Positions 1 to 10,030 are shown, counted from the first letter of the stretch. The stretch: DNA of 64,000 bases from JALSNL01 sp036479585 (GCA_965224785.1 OZ245062.1:930001-994000); one strand, 5' to 3'. Numbers and translations: made by a program. The notes: generated by a model not told the origin, from the letters alone.

Positions 1-781
1 CAACATCCAATCCACCAACTGAGTTAAATTGTTCCGTATGTAATTTAATATCAAGACCATTATTTTTAGCAACTTCAAAAATTTTATCTATTTGCTTTGC
101 AGAAAAAGCTGTAGCTTCGCAAAAGGCATCGCAAGATTTTGCAAGTTTGTTCTCGGCTATATAAGGTATTAGTTCATCAGTTAAAATTTTAATGTACTGG
201 TCTTTATCGTTGGCATACTCTGGAGGAAATGTATGAGCACCTAGGAAGGTTGGGATGATATCAATCGAACAGTTTAAGTTTAAATGATTAATAACTTGCA
301 ATAGTTTTATCTCATCGTAATAACTTAGTCCGTAACCACTTTTAATTTCTAAAGTTGTAACTCCCTGTGTTATAAATTCATTTATTTTTGGTTCGGCAAT
401 TTCAATTAGTTCCTCAAAGCTGGAGTTACGAACAGCTTTAACTGTAGTGTTAATGCCTCCACCGGACTTAGTAATTTTTTCGTAACTAGTTCCACTCAAT
501 CTTTTTCTAAACTCTTTGGCTCTTGTTCCTGCAAAAACAGTGTGCGTATGGCATTCAACAATTCCTGGTAAAATAATTTTGCTGGTTAAGTCAATTTCCT
601 TATCAACAATAACTTTATCTAAATTTTTATTTGGGATTATTTTTTTTATTATTCCATTTTCAACAAGTATCGAGTGTGCTTTTAGAACATCTAACTCACT
701 AGTGTCTTTACCCCTTTTATAGTTGATACCATTGGTGTTTACTGTTACAATTTGAGCTGGATTTTTAAATAATATTTGCAT
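1..781 (-). CDS. hutI: Imidazolonepropionase HutI, 3' end missing (left edge)
   Basis: Reading the minus strand from the ATG at 781 gives about 260 residues with no stop before the window edge. Imidazolonepropionase opens the imidazolone ring in histidine degradation, forming formiminoglutamate. Visible hallmarks are the amidohydrolase metal motif ECHTHTVFAG (H78 and H80), the segment KSGYGLSYYDE, LGAHTFPPEY, and LHTEQF close to the edge, which carries a further metal-ligand histidine. The family is usually about 400 residues, so roughly the last third is outside the window. It is divergent from glgA, with a 121-bp gap holding both promoters. No other hut gene is visible here. No clear Shine-Dalgarno precedes the ATG, but the N-terminus fits the family. 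Confidence 0.93.
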   Translation of the reverse strand, partial: MQILFKNPAQIVTVNTNGINYKRGKDTSELDVLKAHSILVENGIIKKIIPNKNLDKVIVDKEIDLTSKIILPGIVECHTHTVFAGTRAKEFRKRLSGTSYEKITKSGGGINTTVKAVRNSSFEELIEIAEPKINEFITQGVTTLEIKSGYGLSYYDEIKLLQVINHLNLNCSIDIIPTFLGAHTFPPEYANDKDQYIKILTDELIPYIAENKLAKSCDAFCEATAFSAKQIDKIFEVAKNNGLDIKLHTEQFNSVGGLDV

Positions 782-869
782 TAAAAAAGCTGTATATGTG
801 AGTTAGAAATAAAAATTGCAACAAACTATACAATATCAAATATTTTTATCAATAAATCAATATTTTTTG

Positions 870-877
870 TATTTTTG
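870..877 (+). promoter_or_regulatory. Possible -7 box upstream of glgA
   Basis: TATTTTTG matches the Bacteroidota -7 consensus TAnnTTTG and lies 25 bp before the glgA start. No convincing TTTG -33 element is seen at the expected spacing, so this is a weak call resting on consensus match and position only. Confidence 0.3.
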
Positions 878-902
878 TAGTTCAAAAAATTAAGGACTAG
901 TT

Positions 903-2393
903 ATGGCCTCAGCTAGAAAGTATAAAATACTATTTGTTACTTCAGAAGTTGTTCCGTTTGTAAAGACCGGTGGTCTTGCAGATGTTTCAAGTTCACTCCC
1001 TCAAAAATTACAAGAATTAGGACATCAAGTTAGACTTGTAGTTCCGAAGTACGGTGCTATTGATGAAAGGAAATATAAAATACATGAAGTAGTTAGACTA
1101 AAAGATTTAACAACTACTATTGGTAAAAAGGAAGTTGTTTATTCTTTGCGTTCATCTTTTTTAGTTGGTGCAAAAGCAAGAGTACAATTATACTTTTTAG
1201 ATAACGATGAATATTTTGGAAAGAGAAGAAGTTTGTATTCTGATCCTTTAACTGGAAAGGATTACAAAGATAATGACGAGCGATTTATTTTGTTAGCAAA
1301 ATCTATATTTGAGTTAGTTGCAAAATTAGGTTGGATACCAGACATTATTCATTGTAATGATTGGCAAGGTGGAATGATTCCGCTTTATCTAAAAACTCTA
1401 TTTAAAGATGAGCCAAAATTTAAGGATATAAAAACTGTTTTCACAATTCACAATTTAAATCTGAAAGGTGAATTCCCAAAAGCAAATTTTGTTAATACTG
1501 GTTTACCTGAAGAATATAAAAATGAAAAAGGTGTTTTGCATAATGGTAAAGTTAGCTTCCTAAAAGCTGGAATTCAGTATGCCGATGTTATCTCAACTGT
1601 TAGTGAAACTTATGCAAAAGAAATTTGCAAATACAAAGAACTTGGTAATGGATTGTTTAGCGTTCTTAAGTCGAGAGAAAAAGACATACACGGAATATTG
1701 AATGGAATAGATAGCAATATTTGGAATCCGGAAAAAGATAAACAAATTGCAAAAAAATATTCTATTAAAACTGTTGATGGAAAAGCGGATAACAAAAAAG
1801 TTTTGTTGGAAAAATTTGGACTTGAGTATGATGAAAATAGACCTGTAATTGGAATGATATCAAGGTTAAATGATTTGAAAGGTTTTGATTTAATTCAAAA
1901 GTCGTTTAAAGACTTAATGAAGTTAGATGCACAATTTATTTTATTAGGGAATGGCGAAAAGAAATATCATACATTTTTTGAAAAAGCTTTAAGTAAATAT
2001 CCGGAAAAGTTTGCTTGCTACTTAGGTTTTGATGATCAGCTTGCTCACTTAATTTCGGCTGGCTCTGATATGTATCTTATGCCTTCTAAGTATGAACCTT
2101 GTGGACTTAACCAAATGTACAGCTTGGTTTATGGAACAGTTCCTATTGTTAGAGAAACCGGAGGATTGGCGGATACTGTTATAAAGTATAATGAAAAAGA
2201 TGGAACTGGAAATGGTTTTGTATTTAAAAAGTATGAACCAAAAGATTTATTAAAAGAAGTTGAACGTGCTATGAAAATGTTTAACAACGATAAAAAAGCT
2301 TGGTTAAAACTTCTTAAAACTGGAATGAAAAGTAATTTTACTTGGTTAAGTTCTTCTAAAGTTTATGTTGATCTTTACAAGAAAATAGTTTAG
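903..2393 (+). CDS. glgA: Glycogen synthase (ADP-glucose, GT5)
   Basis: This transfers glucose from ADP-glucose to the growing alpha-1,4-glucan in glycogen synthesis. The 496 residues are a normal GT5 length. The N-terminal domain has the ADP-glucose binding motif KTGGLADV starting at K21, then the conserved HCNDWQGGMIPLYL segment. The C-terminal domain has SKYEPCGLNQ and the RETGGLADTV loop, both typical of bacterial GlgA. The ATG at 903 fits the usual start, since only a few residues precede the first beta strand. The next genes are a DUF4270-like lipoprotein and a barrel; glgA next to a DUF4270 gene is an arrangement I recall from other Bacteroidota, but no functional link is evident. Confidence 0.96.
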   Translation: MASARKYKILFVTSEVVPFVKTGGLADVSSSLPQKLQELGHQVRLVVPKYGAIDERKYKIHEVVRLKDLTTTIGKKEVVYSLRSSFLVGAKARVQLYFLDNDEYFGKRRSLYSDPLTGKDYKDNDERFILLAKSIFELVAKLGWIPDIIHCNDWQGGMIPLYLKTLFKDEPKFKDIKTVFTIHNLNLKGEFPKANFVNTGLPEEYKNEKGVLHNGKVSFLKAGIQYADVISTVSETYAKEICKYKELGNGLFSVLKSREKDIHGILNGIDSNIWNPEKDKQIAKKYSIKTVDGKADNKKVLLEKFGLEYDENRPVIGMISRLNDLKGFDLIQKSFKDLMKLDAQFILLGNGEKKYHTFFEKALSKYPEKFACYLGFDDQLAHLISAGSDMYLMPSKYEPCGLNQMYSLVYGTVPIVRETGGLADTVIKYNEKDGTGNGFVFKKYEPKDLLKEVERAMKMFNNDKKAWLKLLKTGMKSNFTWLSSSKVYVDLYKKIV

Positions 2394-2709
2394 TAGAAGG
2401 TTTGGCGAATCCTATAGAATATAAGTTTTAGAATAATAACTCAGAGAAAACACTTTATATTCTAAATGAAATATTTGGCTTCGCCTCCTTTGATGACTAA
2501 CATAAAAGTATCTCCAAATAATTTAGGAAACTTTTATTGATCCAATATTGTTCAACATCAATTAAGGATTTTAATATTATTTCTTCCTCTATTTTTTATT
2601 AGAAAAGAAAGTAATAATTTCTGATAAAATATTTATGTTGTAATAATCAAAAAAATCTCTGAAATTTAGATTTTAATTTTTATTAATTAGACACTAAAGA
2701 ATTTAACTT
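2394..2709. other. Intergenic region with a long-loop inverted repeat
   Basis: This 316-bp gap holds no credible gene or RNA. Shortly after glgA there is a perfect 10-bp inverted repeat, TAGAATATAA at 2415-2424 and TTATATTCTA at 2455-2464, separated by 30 bp. It lacks a GC-rich stem and a T tract, so it is at best a weak terminator or a protein-binding dyad. The rest is AT-rich and must contain the promoter of the following lipoprotein gene, but no clear box was found. Confidence 0.4.
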
Positions 2710-3906
2710 ATGATTGTATTTGTTCAGCACAAACTTGGTAGAGTTTTATTACTCTTCGCACTAACATTTCTAATTACTTTCTGCACAGATGATCCAACAT
2801 CAATTGGTGATGACTTAATACCTGATGGGGACAAAGTTGAAATTAAAACTATAAGTAGTTTAGAAAATAATTTCAGCCAAACCTTTTCAACATTTAAAAA
2901 AGATTCGTTGTACTACGGTTCTTCTAGAAGATTGCTTCTTGGTAATTATGAAAATTTATCAATTGAAATGCTTTTAGGTTTTGCAATTCTTTTACCCGAC
3001 TCACTAAAAAAGCAACTTGATTCAAATGAAACGATTCTTACCAAGTCTTGGATTGAGATGCAACAAAATTATTGGATTGGAGATAGTACACAGCTATCAT
3101 TCTCAGTTCATAAAATAAATGAAAGCTGGACATCTGTTCAGTTTGATGATGATACTCTAGCTTCTATTAAATCTACAATGGGTGGTGACATACTTTTACC
3201 AAGTACTTATTCGTTTACAGATAGTCTTATTACTTTACAAATTGATAATGAAGTTGTAGATGAATGGGTTGCAAGAACTTATGATAAAGATAAACCACAA
3301 AATAATGGGCTTTTATTCTCTCCTATTTCAAATACTGGAATATTAGGTTTTCAAGCACTTAATGCTCTACCATCAAGTAGATTTATAACGTTGAAGTTAG
3401 TTTTTGAAAAGCAAGGCTCTTATATAGATACTATTAGTTCAGTTCCAAGTATTGATATTCATTCTGTTACAAGTACGCTACCAACTAATCCAACTGGTAG
3501 TACTATTTTACAAAGCTCATCTTCGGTTAGAGGTAAACTTTGGTTCGATGTTTCTGAAGTACCTAGTGATATTATTATTAATAAAGCAACTCTTGATTTA
3601 TTTATTGATGAAGCAAATACAACTCAAGGAAATATTAAAACTGATACAGTTGCAATCGGTTATTATGAACTGAGTGAAGTAAATAGAAATTTTGGTTTAG
3701 TTCCTTTATTCAAAAAAGATAAATCTTATTCTGGTGATTTAAGATCGTTTGTTCAAAGATGGAGCAATGGTGATGAAAATGAAGGTGTACAAGTTGTGCT
3801 TTCAGATGAGAACAGAACAGCTTCAACAATAGCTTTCTATAATAGTAGTAATGCCGTTGATTCATTAAAACCACGTTTAACAATTCACTATACAAAACAA
3901 AAATAA
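2710..3906 (+). CDS. DUF4270-like secreted lipoprotein
   Basis: The 398 residues begin with a basic and hydrophobic signal segment ending in LITFC followed by TDDPTSIGDDLIPDGD. The CxDDPTxIGxxLIP pattern after the cysteine is what I associate with the Bacteroidota DUF4270 family, whose function is unknown. The rest is beta-rich and ends with SLKPRLTIHY, reminiscent of DNRLRE-type surface domains. The residue before the lipobox cysteine is phenylalanine, which is unusual, so lipidation is probable rather than certain. The next gene, an outer-membrane barrel, starts one base after the stop, so the two are co-transcribed and may act together at the outer membrane. Confidence 0.7.
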   Translation: MIVFVQHKLGRVLLLFALTFLITFCTDDPTSIGDDLIPDGDKVEIKTISSLENNFSQTFSTFKKDSLYYGSSRRLLLGNYENLSIEMLLGFAILLPDSLKKQLDSNETILTKSWIEMQQNYWIGDSTQLSFSVHKINESWTSVQFDDDTLASIKSTMGGDILLPSTYSFTDSLITLQIDNEVVDEWVARTYDKDKPQNNGLLFSPISNTGILGFQALNALPSSRFITLKLVFEKQGSYIDTISSVPSIDIHSVTSTLPTNPTGSTILQSSSSVRGKLWFDVSEVPSDIIINKATLDLFIDEANTTQGNIKTDTVAIGYYELSEVNRNFGLVPLFKKDKSYSGDLRSFVQRWSNGDENEGVQVVLSDENRTASTIAFYNSSNAVDSLKPRLTIHYTKQK

Positions 3907-3907
3907 A

Positions 3908-5137
3908 ATGATATTAAAAAAGATAATATTTTCAATAATAGTTTTTTCAACAGTAGGTTTATTTGCTCAGTCCAACTCTGTTTATTCAAGGTATGGAGTT
4001 GGTGATTTATTTTATGCAAGCTCTGCAACAAAACTTGGCTTAGGCAACTTGGAAATATCTATTAGCCAAAGTAACTATTTGAATAGCAGTAATCCTGCAA
4101 CTTGGTTTTCTCTTAAAAGCACACATTTTGATGCTGGTATGTCAACATCAATTAATAATGTTTCAGATAATTCAAATAGTACGTCATTAACTAGCACTAG
4201 GTTTAACGGGTTTCAAGTTGGTTTTCCTTTTGAGAAGGATTTGGGAATAACTTTTGCTGTAGGTTTACTACCATACTCACTTGTTAATTATAATGTTGAA
4301 TCAAAGACTGATGATTTTACTGCTTCATATAAAGGTACTGGTGGCTTATCAAAACTGTTTATGGGAATTTCTTATAAACTACCGCTAGAGTTTGCAATTG
4401 GAGCAACCTTTGAATATTATACAGGTAACACGCAATATTCTTCGAACATAGATTTTAATTCAAGTTCAAAATTATTAAATTCTACTTTTAACACCTCATA
4501 TAATTACAAAGGTCTTGGTACAACTTTAGGGATTTTATCTCCTGACTTTGCTAAATTATTTACAATTAATAACCTTTCTGATTTTAGATTTGGAGCAACG
4601 TTTAGTACAATTGGTAAACTTAATACAGATAGTTCGTTTACTGCTTTAACATCAATTGGTGAAAATAAAATTAAATATGGAAGCTCTAAAACAAAATTAC
4701 CTTCAACACTTGGTTTTGGTTTAAGCTTTAAGTATAATGGAAATTATTTATTCTCTTTAAATTATTTGAACCAAAATTGGTCAAAATTTGAAAGAAATGG
4801 AGTTGTTCAAGCCAACTTACAAGACCTAAAGAAATACTCTTTTGGAGTAGAATATTCTAAAGAATTAAAAAAGTTTGGTTCGTTTTGGGAACTTGTTAAA
4901 TATAGAGGTGGTTTAAGTTTTGAACAGTCCCAGTTCGCAATTAACGGAAATGGCATTGATCAATTAGGATTTCACGCCGGAATTTCGTTCCCACTTGGCA
5001 TTAGTAATAGTATAGATTTTGGTTTGATGTATGGAGTTAGAGGTACAACAGAAAATAATTTATTGAAAGAAAATATTATACAAGCCTCTGTTTCGCTTAA
5101 TTTTGGCGAGTTGTGGTTTGTTCGTAGAGAAAGATAG
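3908..5137 (+). CDS. Outer-membrane beta-barrel protein
   Basis: The 409 residues start with a signal peptide ending near GLFAQS. The mature start, SVYSRYGVGDLFY, is followed by a G(L/F)G-rich segment and NSSNPATWFSL, a pattern seen in FadL/OmpP1-like or PorV-like barrels of Bacteroidota. Repeated aromatic-Gly beta strands fill the remainder, and the C-terminus has the alternating hydrophobic strand VSLNFGELWF. It is coupled to the DUF4270-like lipoprotein directly upstream (1-nt gap). Substrate and role cannot be told from sequence. Barrel architecture is a confident call; the family is not. Confidence 0.7.
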   Translation: MILKKIIFSIIVFSTVGLFAQSNSVYSRYGVGDLFYASSATKLGLGNLEISISQSNYLNSSNPATWFSLKSTHFDAGMSTSINNVSDNSNSTSLTSTRFNGFQVGFPFEKDLGITFAVGLLPYSLVNYNVESKTDDFTASYKGTGGLSKLFMGISYKLPLEFAIGATFEYYTGNTQYSSNIDFNSSSKLLNSTFNTSYNYKGLGTTLGILSPDFAKLFTINNLSDFRFGATFSTIGKLNTDSSFTALTSIGENKIKYGSSKTKLPSTLGFGLSFKYNGNYLFSLNYLNQNWSKFERNGVVQANLQDLKKYSFGVEYSKELKKFGSFWELVKYRGGLSFEQSQFAINGNGIDQLGFHAGISFPLGISNSIDFGLMYGVRGTTENNLLKENIIQASVSLNFGELWFVRRER

Positions 5138-5173
5138 TTTGTTGGAAATAGACAATAAAAAAGGAGACTTACT

Positions 5174-6454
5174 GTGAAAAATTTAAAGACATATTTAAGT
5201 TTATTTGTATTTAGCTTGTTAATTTTTGAAAGCTTTAGCTCAAATAAAATATATGCAGATACTGGTGATAGTGTAAATGTAATGATGGAAGCAAGTTTGT
5301 TTTTTGAAGCCTATAAAAATAAGCAATATGAAAAATGGACTATAGATAAAGGGTTTAATATTATAAATGCTAAACCAGATTTTATGCCTAAATATAAAGT
5401 GTATAAAAAACTGGATAAAGTAATTTGGAAAGTTTACAATGATAGTTCATCAACAGAAGAATTAAAAGCTGAGCTTGCAGATACAATTCTATATTTTTAT
5501 GATAGAGCCGTAGAATACGATTCTGAAAATGAAGGAAATTATTTAATAAGACGTGGTTTTATTCTAAATAAATGGAGAGAAGAACCATTAGAAGTTGCTA
5601 TTGAATCGTATGAAAAAGGCTTTGCAACTGGGAAAGAAATTACCAATGAAATATTTTACTTATCTCAATTAGGTGATTTATTTAGAGGGAATATGGATGA
5701 AAATCCAGATTATCAAATGAAAGCATTAGACATTTTTATGAAACTTTCTGATTTAGAACCAGAAAATGGAAGATGGCCTGGTATTGTTGGAAGTCTTGCA
5801 GAAGACGAAGAACAAATGCAAGAATTTATGCAAAAGGCTTGGTATGCAGATAAGCAAAGTCCGGAAAAAGCTTGGAAATTTGCAAGAACTTGTAAACGTA
5901 ATGGTGATTATGCTTCTGCGATAGAACCATTATCATTTCTAACTAATAATAATCCTGAAGTAATTAATTATTGGAATGAACTTGCAAGAGCATATCAAAA
6001 AAATGATCAGACTGATATGGCAATTTCATCGTATAAAAAACTAATAAATTTACAACCAGAAAATAGAGATAGTTATTTTAATTTAGCATTGCTTTATAAA
6101 GATATGGACCAATATTCTGTTTCTAGAAATTATTTAAGAAAAGCAGCTAAAGCAAGCCCTGGTTGGGACTACCCACTTTACATTGAAGCTAATTTATACG
6201 AAAGTGCTGCTAGAGATTGTGGATTTGAATTTGAAGATAAATGTGCATATAAGTTAGCTCAAGATACTTATAGAAGAGTAGCAAGTATGGGAGGAGAGCA
6301 CGGATCGGCTGCCAGAGAAAGGGTTGGTGCATTATCTAATTCAGTTCCAACAAAAGAAGATTACTTTTTTAGAAAAAAGAAAAATGGAGATACAATTAAA
6401 GTTTCTGGCAAATGTTACGGATGGATTGGTAAATCTATAACAGTATCTTACTAA
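5174..6454 (+). CDS. Exported tetratricopeptide-repeat protein
   Basis: The start is GTG at 5174, supported by AAGGAG at 5161-5166 seven bases upstream. A signal peptide covers about residues 1-29, ending near KIYADTG. The rest of the 426 residues is helical with several TPR units, clearest around residues 230-330 (PEVINYWNELARAYQK, ENRDSYFNLALLYKDM). TPR arrays bind protein partners; no enzymatic motif is visible. It lies 36 bp after the barrel gene and is followed by a strong terminator, so it closes that transcription unit. Probably periplasmic. Confidence 0.75.
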   Translation: MKNLKTYLSLFVFSLLIFESFSSNKIYADTGDSVNVMMEASLFFEAYKNKQYEKWTIDKGFNIINAKPDFMPKYKVYKKLDKVIWKVYNDSSSTEELKAELADTILYFYDRAVEYDSENEGNYLIRRGFILNKWREEPLEVAIESYEKGFATGKEITNEIFYLSQLGDLFRGNMDENPDYQMKALDIFMKLSDLEPENGRWPGIVGSLAEDEEQMQEFMQKAWYADKQSPEKAWKFARTCKRNGDYASAIEPLSFLTNNNPEVINYWNELARAYQKNDQTDMAISSYKKLINLQPENRDSYFNLALLYKDMDQYSVSRNYLRKAAKASPGWDYPLYIEANLYESAARDCGFEFEDKCAYKLAQDTYRRVASMGGEHGSAARERVGALSNSVPTKEDYFFRKKKNGDTIKVSGKCYGWIGKSITVSY

Positions 6455-6487
6455 AAATTTGAATAAGTTTATACATACAAATTAGTA

Positions 6488-6522
6488 AAATAACCTTCGG
6501 GAATATACTCCGGAGGTTATTT
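6488..6522 (+). terminator. Rho-independent terminator
   Basis: A 13-bp stem (AAATAACCTTCGG with CCGGAGGTTATTT, one G-T wobble) and a 9-nt loop are followed by ATTTTAAA. It ends the unit carrying the TPR gene, just upstream of glyA. Confidence 0.8.
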
Positions 6523-6564
6523 ATTTTAAATATAATTTATACTTAAAATATTTAAGGTGGAACA

Positions 6565-7863
6565 ATGTTTGAGCACTTATCCAAAGATGAAGAAATTTTC
6601 AAAATTCTTAATTTAGAAACTGCACGACAATCAGATTACTTAGAACTAATTGCTTCAGAAAATTTTGTTAGTTCTGCAGTGCTAGAAGCAGCTGGTTCAG
6701 TGCTAACAAATAAATATGCTGAAGGCTATCCTGGTAAACGATACTACGGTGGATGTGAATATGTTGATATGGCTGAAGATGTAGCTCGTGATAGATTAAA
6801 AGAAATTTATGGAGCCGAATATGTAAACGTACAACCCCATAGTGGTTCGCAAGCCAACATGGCAATTTATATGTCATTGCTAAAACCTGGCGATAAGTTT
6901 ATGGGATTAAATTTAGCACACGGCGGACATTTAACTCACGGTTCATTTGTAAATTTTTCAGGTAAAATATATGATGCAGTTGGATACTCTCTTGATGAAA
7001 AAACTGAACGATTAGATTACAATGTTATTGAGGATACTGCAAAAAAAGAAAAACCAAAAATGATTATTTGCGGAAGTAGTGCATACTCTAGAGATTGGGA
7101 TTATAAAGCTTTTAGAGAAATTGCAGATAAAGTTGGTGCTTTCCTTATGTGCGATATGGCTCATCCAGCCGGACTAATTGCTAAAAGATTGCTAAACAAT
7201 CCTATTCCATATTGTGATGTTGTTACATCTACAACTCATAAAACTCTTAGAGGACCAAGAGGAGGAGTTATTTTAATTGGTAAGGATACAGAGAACAGAT
7301 TAGGAATTAAAACACCTAAAGGTGATAGAACAAAAATGATGTCCGAAGTTATTGATAGTACTGTTATGCCAGGCATTCAAGGCGGACCACTGATGCATGT
7401 AATTATGGCTAAGGCTGTTGCCTTTGGTGAAGTGTTGCAAGATTCATTTAAAGATTATGCTGAACAAGTAATAAAAAATGCAAAAGTATTATCTGAAAAT
7501 TTAATAGAACTTGGATATAAAATTGTTTCCGGTGGAACTGATAATCATCTTATGTTGGTCAATCTAACTGACAAAAATATTTCTGGTAAAAAAGTTGAAA
7601 GAATTTTAGAAGAAGCTGGAATTACAGTTAATAAAAATATGATTCCGTTTGATACAAGAAGTCCTTTTGTTACAAGTGGAATTAGAGTTGGAACTCCGGC
7701 AGCAACTACAAGAGGAATGAAAGAACCAGAGATGATAAAGATTGCTGAAATTATTGATAGAGCAATTAAGAATTGTGATGATGAAAATGAGTTGAGTTCA
7801 ATTAAGAGTGATGTAAAAAATCTTTGCTCTAATTTTCCTTTGTATTCTGAATTAAGAACTTAA
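6565..7863 (+). CDS. glyA: Serine hydroxymethyltransferase
   Basis: This PLP enzyme interconverts serine and glycine with transfer of a one-carbon unit to tetrahydrofolate. The 432 residues are normal length. Signature segments are SENFVSSAVLEAAGS, NKYAEGYPGKRYYGG, NVQPHSGSQAN, CDMAHPAGLIA and the PLP-lysine motif TSTTHKTLRGPRGG with K226 as the Schiff-base lysine. The ATG follows AAGGTGG with a five-base spacer. It lies alone between a terminator upstream and a repeat element downstream, so it is probably monocistronic. Confidence 0.97.
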   Translation: MFEHLSKDEEIFKILNLETARQSDYLELIASENFVSSAVLEAAGSVLTNKYAEGYPGKRYYGGCEYVDMAEDVARDRLKEIYGAEYVNVQPHSGSQANMAIYMSLLKPGDKFMGLNLAHGGHLTHGSFVNFSGKIYDAVGYSLDEKTERLDYNVIEDTAKKEKPKMIICGSSAYSRDWDYKAFREIADKVGAFLMCDMAHPAGLIAKRLLNNPIPYCDVVTSTTHKTLRGPRGGVILIGKDTENRLGIKTPKGDRTKMMSEVIDSTVMPGIQGGPLMHVIMAKAVAFGEVLQDSFKDYAEQVIKNAKVLSENLIELGYKIVSGGTDNHLMLVNLTDKNISGKKVERILEEAGITVNKNMIPFDTRSPFVTSGIRVGTPAATTRGMKEPEMIKIAEIIDRAIKNCDDENELSSIKSDVKNLCSNFPLYSELRT

Positions 7864-7938
7864 GTAGAATTAAATTTTTAGAAAGCTTTGCATGACCTGA
7901 GAATATTGTCTTTTCGTGTTACTCTTATTTAACTTAAT

Positions 7939-8065
7939 TTTGTCATTCTGAATGGAGATGTTTTTTATCGAAATAGCTTGCCCGACTTCTTTTTGTTGGG
8001 AAGAATCTCATTTTTTAGTTGTAGAGATGTTTCACTCGTAAAAGGCACTCATTCAACATGACAAA
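7939..8065. repeat. Intergenic inverted-repeat element, TGTCATTC family (copy 1)
   Basis: A 127-bp segment is bounded by perfect 8-bp inverted termini, TTTGTCAT and ATGACAAA. Inside are GAAGAATCTCA and AGAGATGTTTCACTC, phrases common in palindromic intergenic repeats of this group. It has no ORF. A related copy lies at 51522-51599, with fragments near 30657 and 61087. Confidence 0.65.
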
Positions 8066-8114
8066 GGATGGTTCCTAGAACAATACAGTTGAAAAAATAG
8101 CCCAAAATGTATAA

Positions 8115-8888
8115 ATGAAAATAGTGGAAGACAAACAAAACAAAATTGGCGAGGCTGAAGATACAGAAATAGGGGAGATGTCCTTCCTCGAACACTTGGA
8201 AGAGTTTCGATGGAGATTTCTTTATCTATTAATAGGCGTATTTATTGGAACAGCAATAGCTTGGATATTTATTGATTTCCTCGTTGATAGTGTTTTATTA
8301 CTTCCTGCAAAAAAATCTAATATTAAATTACAAAACCTTCGTCCATTCGGACAACTTTTTCTCTATTTTCAAATTGCAATAATTGCTGGAATTATTCTGA
8401 GTATTCCAAATGTCTTTTATCAACTTTGGAAGTTTATTTCTCCTGCACTAAAGGAAAGTGAAAAAAAATATATTGGTTGGATTGTATTTTTTTCAACAGT
8501 ATGCTTTTTAAGCGGAATTGTATTTGCATACTTTTTAATGATTCCAATGACAATGAGTTTTGCAGCACAGTTTGGTACAACATCAATTGAAAATAATTTT
8601 GCAATTGGCGAATACTTCTCAATTATTATTAGTATAATGCTTGCAGCCGGAGTAGTCTTCGAACTTCCAATGTTATCGTTTATGTTATCTAAAATTGGTA
8701 TTCTTACTCCAAAATTTATGCGTCAGTATAGAAGACATTCCATTATAATTATTTTAATTCTTGCTGCAATTTTAACTCCTGGTACAGATCCGGTTGCACA
8801 ATTGCTTCTGGCTATTCCATTGGTTATTTTATATGAAATAAGTATATTCGTCTCTAAATATTCCCAAAGAAAACGCATTGAAATCTAG
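8115..8888 (+). CDS. tatC: Sec-independent (Tat) translocase subunit TatC
   Basis: TatC is the multispan receptor that recognises twin-arginine signals and exports folded proteins. The 257 residues contain the family signature MSFLEHLEEFRWRFLYL near residue 20 and about six transmembrane helices, with FYQLWKFISPAL and ILTPGTDPVAQLLLAIPL. No tatA or tatB gene is in the window. Two proteins in the respiratory block just downstream (the 59-residue protein and ActB) carry twin-arginine signals and are likely clients. The gene overlaps the following prenyl synthase by 11 nt. Confidence 0.96.
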   Translation: MKIVEDKQNKIGEAEDTEIGEMSFLEHLEEFRWRFLYLLIGVFIGTAIAWIFIDFLVDSVLLLPAKKSNIKLQNLRPFGQLFLYFQIAIIAGIILSIPNVFYQLWKFISPALKESEKKYIGWIVFFSTVCFLSGIVFAYFLMIPMTMSFAAQFGTTSIENNFAIGEYFSIIISIMLAAGVVFELPMLSFMLSKIGILTPKFMRQYRRHSIIIILILAAILTPGTDPVAQLLLAIPLVILYEISIFVSKYSQRKRIEI

Positions 8889-9855
8889 CCTTACTCAAAT
8901 AAGTAAACCTATTAAAAATGAACTTGATGAGTTCAACTCTCTGTTCAAAGCTTCCCTAAAATCAAAAGTTGGTATTGTTGATTTAGTTACAAAATATATT
9001 CTAAAGCAAAAAGGGAAGAAGATACGTCCACTTTTAGTTTTGCTCTCAAGCAAGGTTGCTGGGGGAGTTACTGATAGAACTTATCGTGGAGCTACGTTAG
9101 TTGAATTGTTACATACGGCAACACTTGTACACGATGATGTAGTTGATGGAGCTGAAAAGAGAAGAGGTTTGCCATCAATAAATGCAGTATGGAAAAATAA
9201 AGTTGCCGTACTTATGGGCGACTATTTATTGTCGCGTGGTTTATTGATTGCGGTTGAAGGGGGCGATTTCGATTTTCTAAAAATTATTACAAATACTGTA
9301 AAAAGAATGTCGGAAGGGGAGCTTCTGCAAATTAGGAAAACTCAAAAATTAGATATTGATGAAGAAACCTACTTCCAAATTATTGGTGATAAAACTGCAT
9401 CACTACTTTCGACGTGTTGTGAGATAGGAGCTTTAAGTACTTCGCCAAAAGAAGAATACAAAATTGCAATGAGAAATTTTGGAGAATATCTTGGTAAAGC
9501 CTTTCAAATTAGAGATGATATTTTAGACTACATTGGCTCAACAAAAATAATTGGCAAAACAATTGGTGCAGATATTAAAGATAAAAAGATTACACTTCCT
9601 TTAATTTTTGCTTTAAGAGAAGCTCCAAAAAAAGAATCATCAAAAATAATTAAGCTTATTAAAAAAGGTAAAAAGAAAAATAATATTTCGGAAGTTTTAA
9701 GTTTCGTCGAAAAATATAATGGAATAGAATATGCAAATTCTGTTGCATTAGAATACTCCCAAAAAGCAAAAAAAGAACTCTCAGTTTTTCCAGCTTCCGA
9801 AAGTAAGCTTGCTTTGGAAACTCTTGTTGATTTTGTAATAGAAAGAAAAAAATAG
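8878..9855 (+). CDS. All-trans polyprenyl diphosphate synthase
   Basis: This extends an allylic prenyl diphosphate with isopentenyl units, most likely making the side chain of the respiratory quinone. The 325 residues have both aspartate-rich motifs: HDDVVD (D86, D87, D90) with the following RRG, and RDDILDY (D213, D214, D217). FAP-type KGKKIRPLLVLL lies near the N-terminus. The start is TTG at 8878 inside the end of tatC; no ATG occurs until well into the conserved region, and the N-terminus fits the family. Chain length cannot be told safely. Its position just before the quinol-oxidising complex agrees with a role in menaquinone synthesis. Confidence 0.9.
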   Translation: MKSSLTQISKPIKNELDEFNSLFKASLKSKVGIVDLVTKYILKQKGKKIRPLLVLLSSKVAGGVTDRTYRGATLVELLHTATLVHDDVVDGAEKRRGLPSINAVWKNKVAVLMGDYLLSRGLLIAVEGGDFDFLKIITNTVKRMSEGELLQIRKTQKLDIDEETYFQIIGDKTASLLSTCCEIGALSTSPKEEYKIAMRNFGEYLGKAFQIRDDILDYIGSTKIIGKTIGADIKDKKITLPLIFALREAPKKESSKIIKLIKKGKKKNNISEVLSFVEKYNGIEYANSVALEYSQKAKKELSVFPASESKLALETLVDFVIERKK

Positions 9856-10030
9856 TAATTAATAAATCATTTAGTTTATTATTTAATCTTTTATATAAAT
9901 TCTGATTGAATTGTTTTAGTTATTATTTCTTTTTAAGAAAGAAAATATTTTATTTTGTAAAGAGAAAAAAAAGTCCTATTTTTTTTATTGAAAAAAAACT
10001 TACTATTTACATCAAAACATTTGAGTCCAA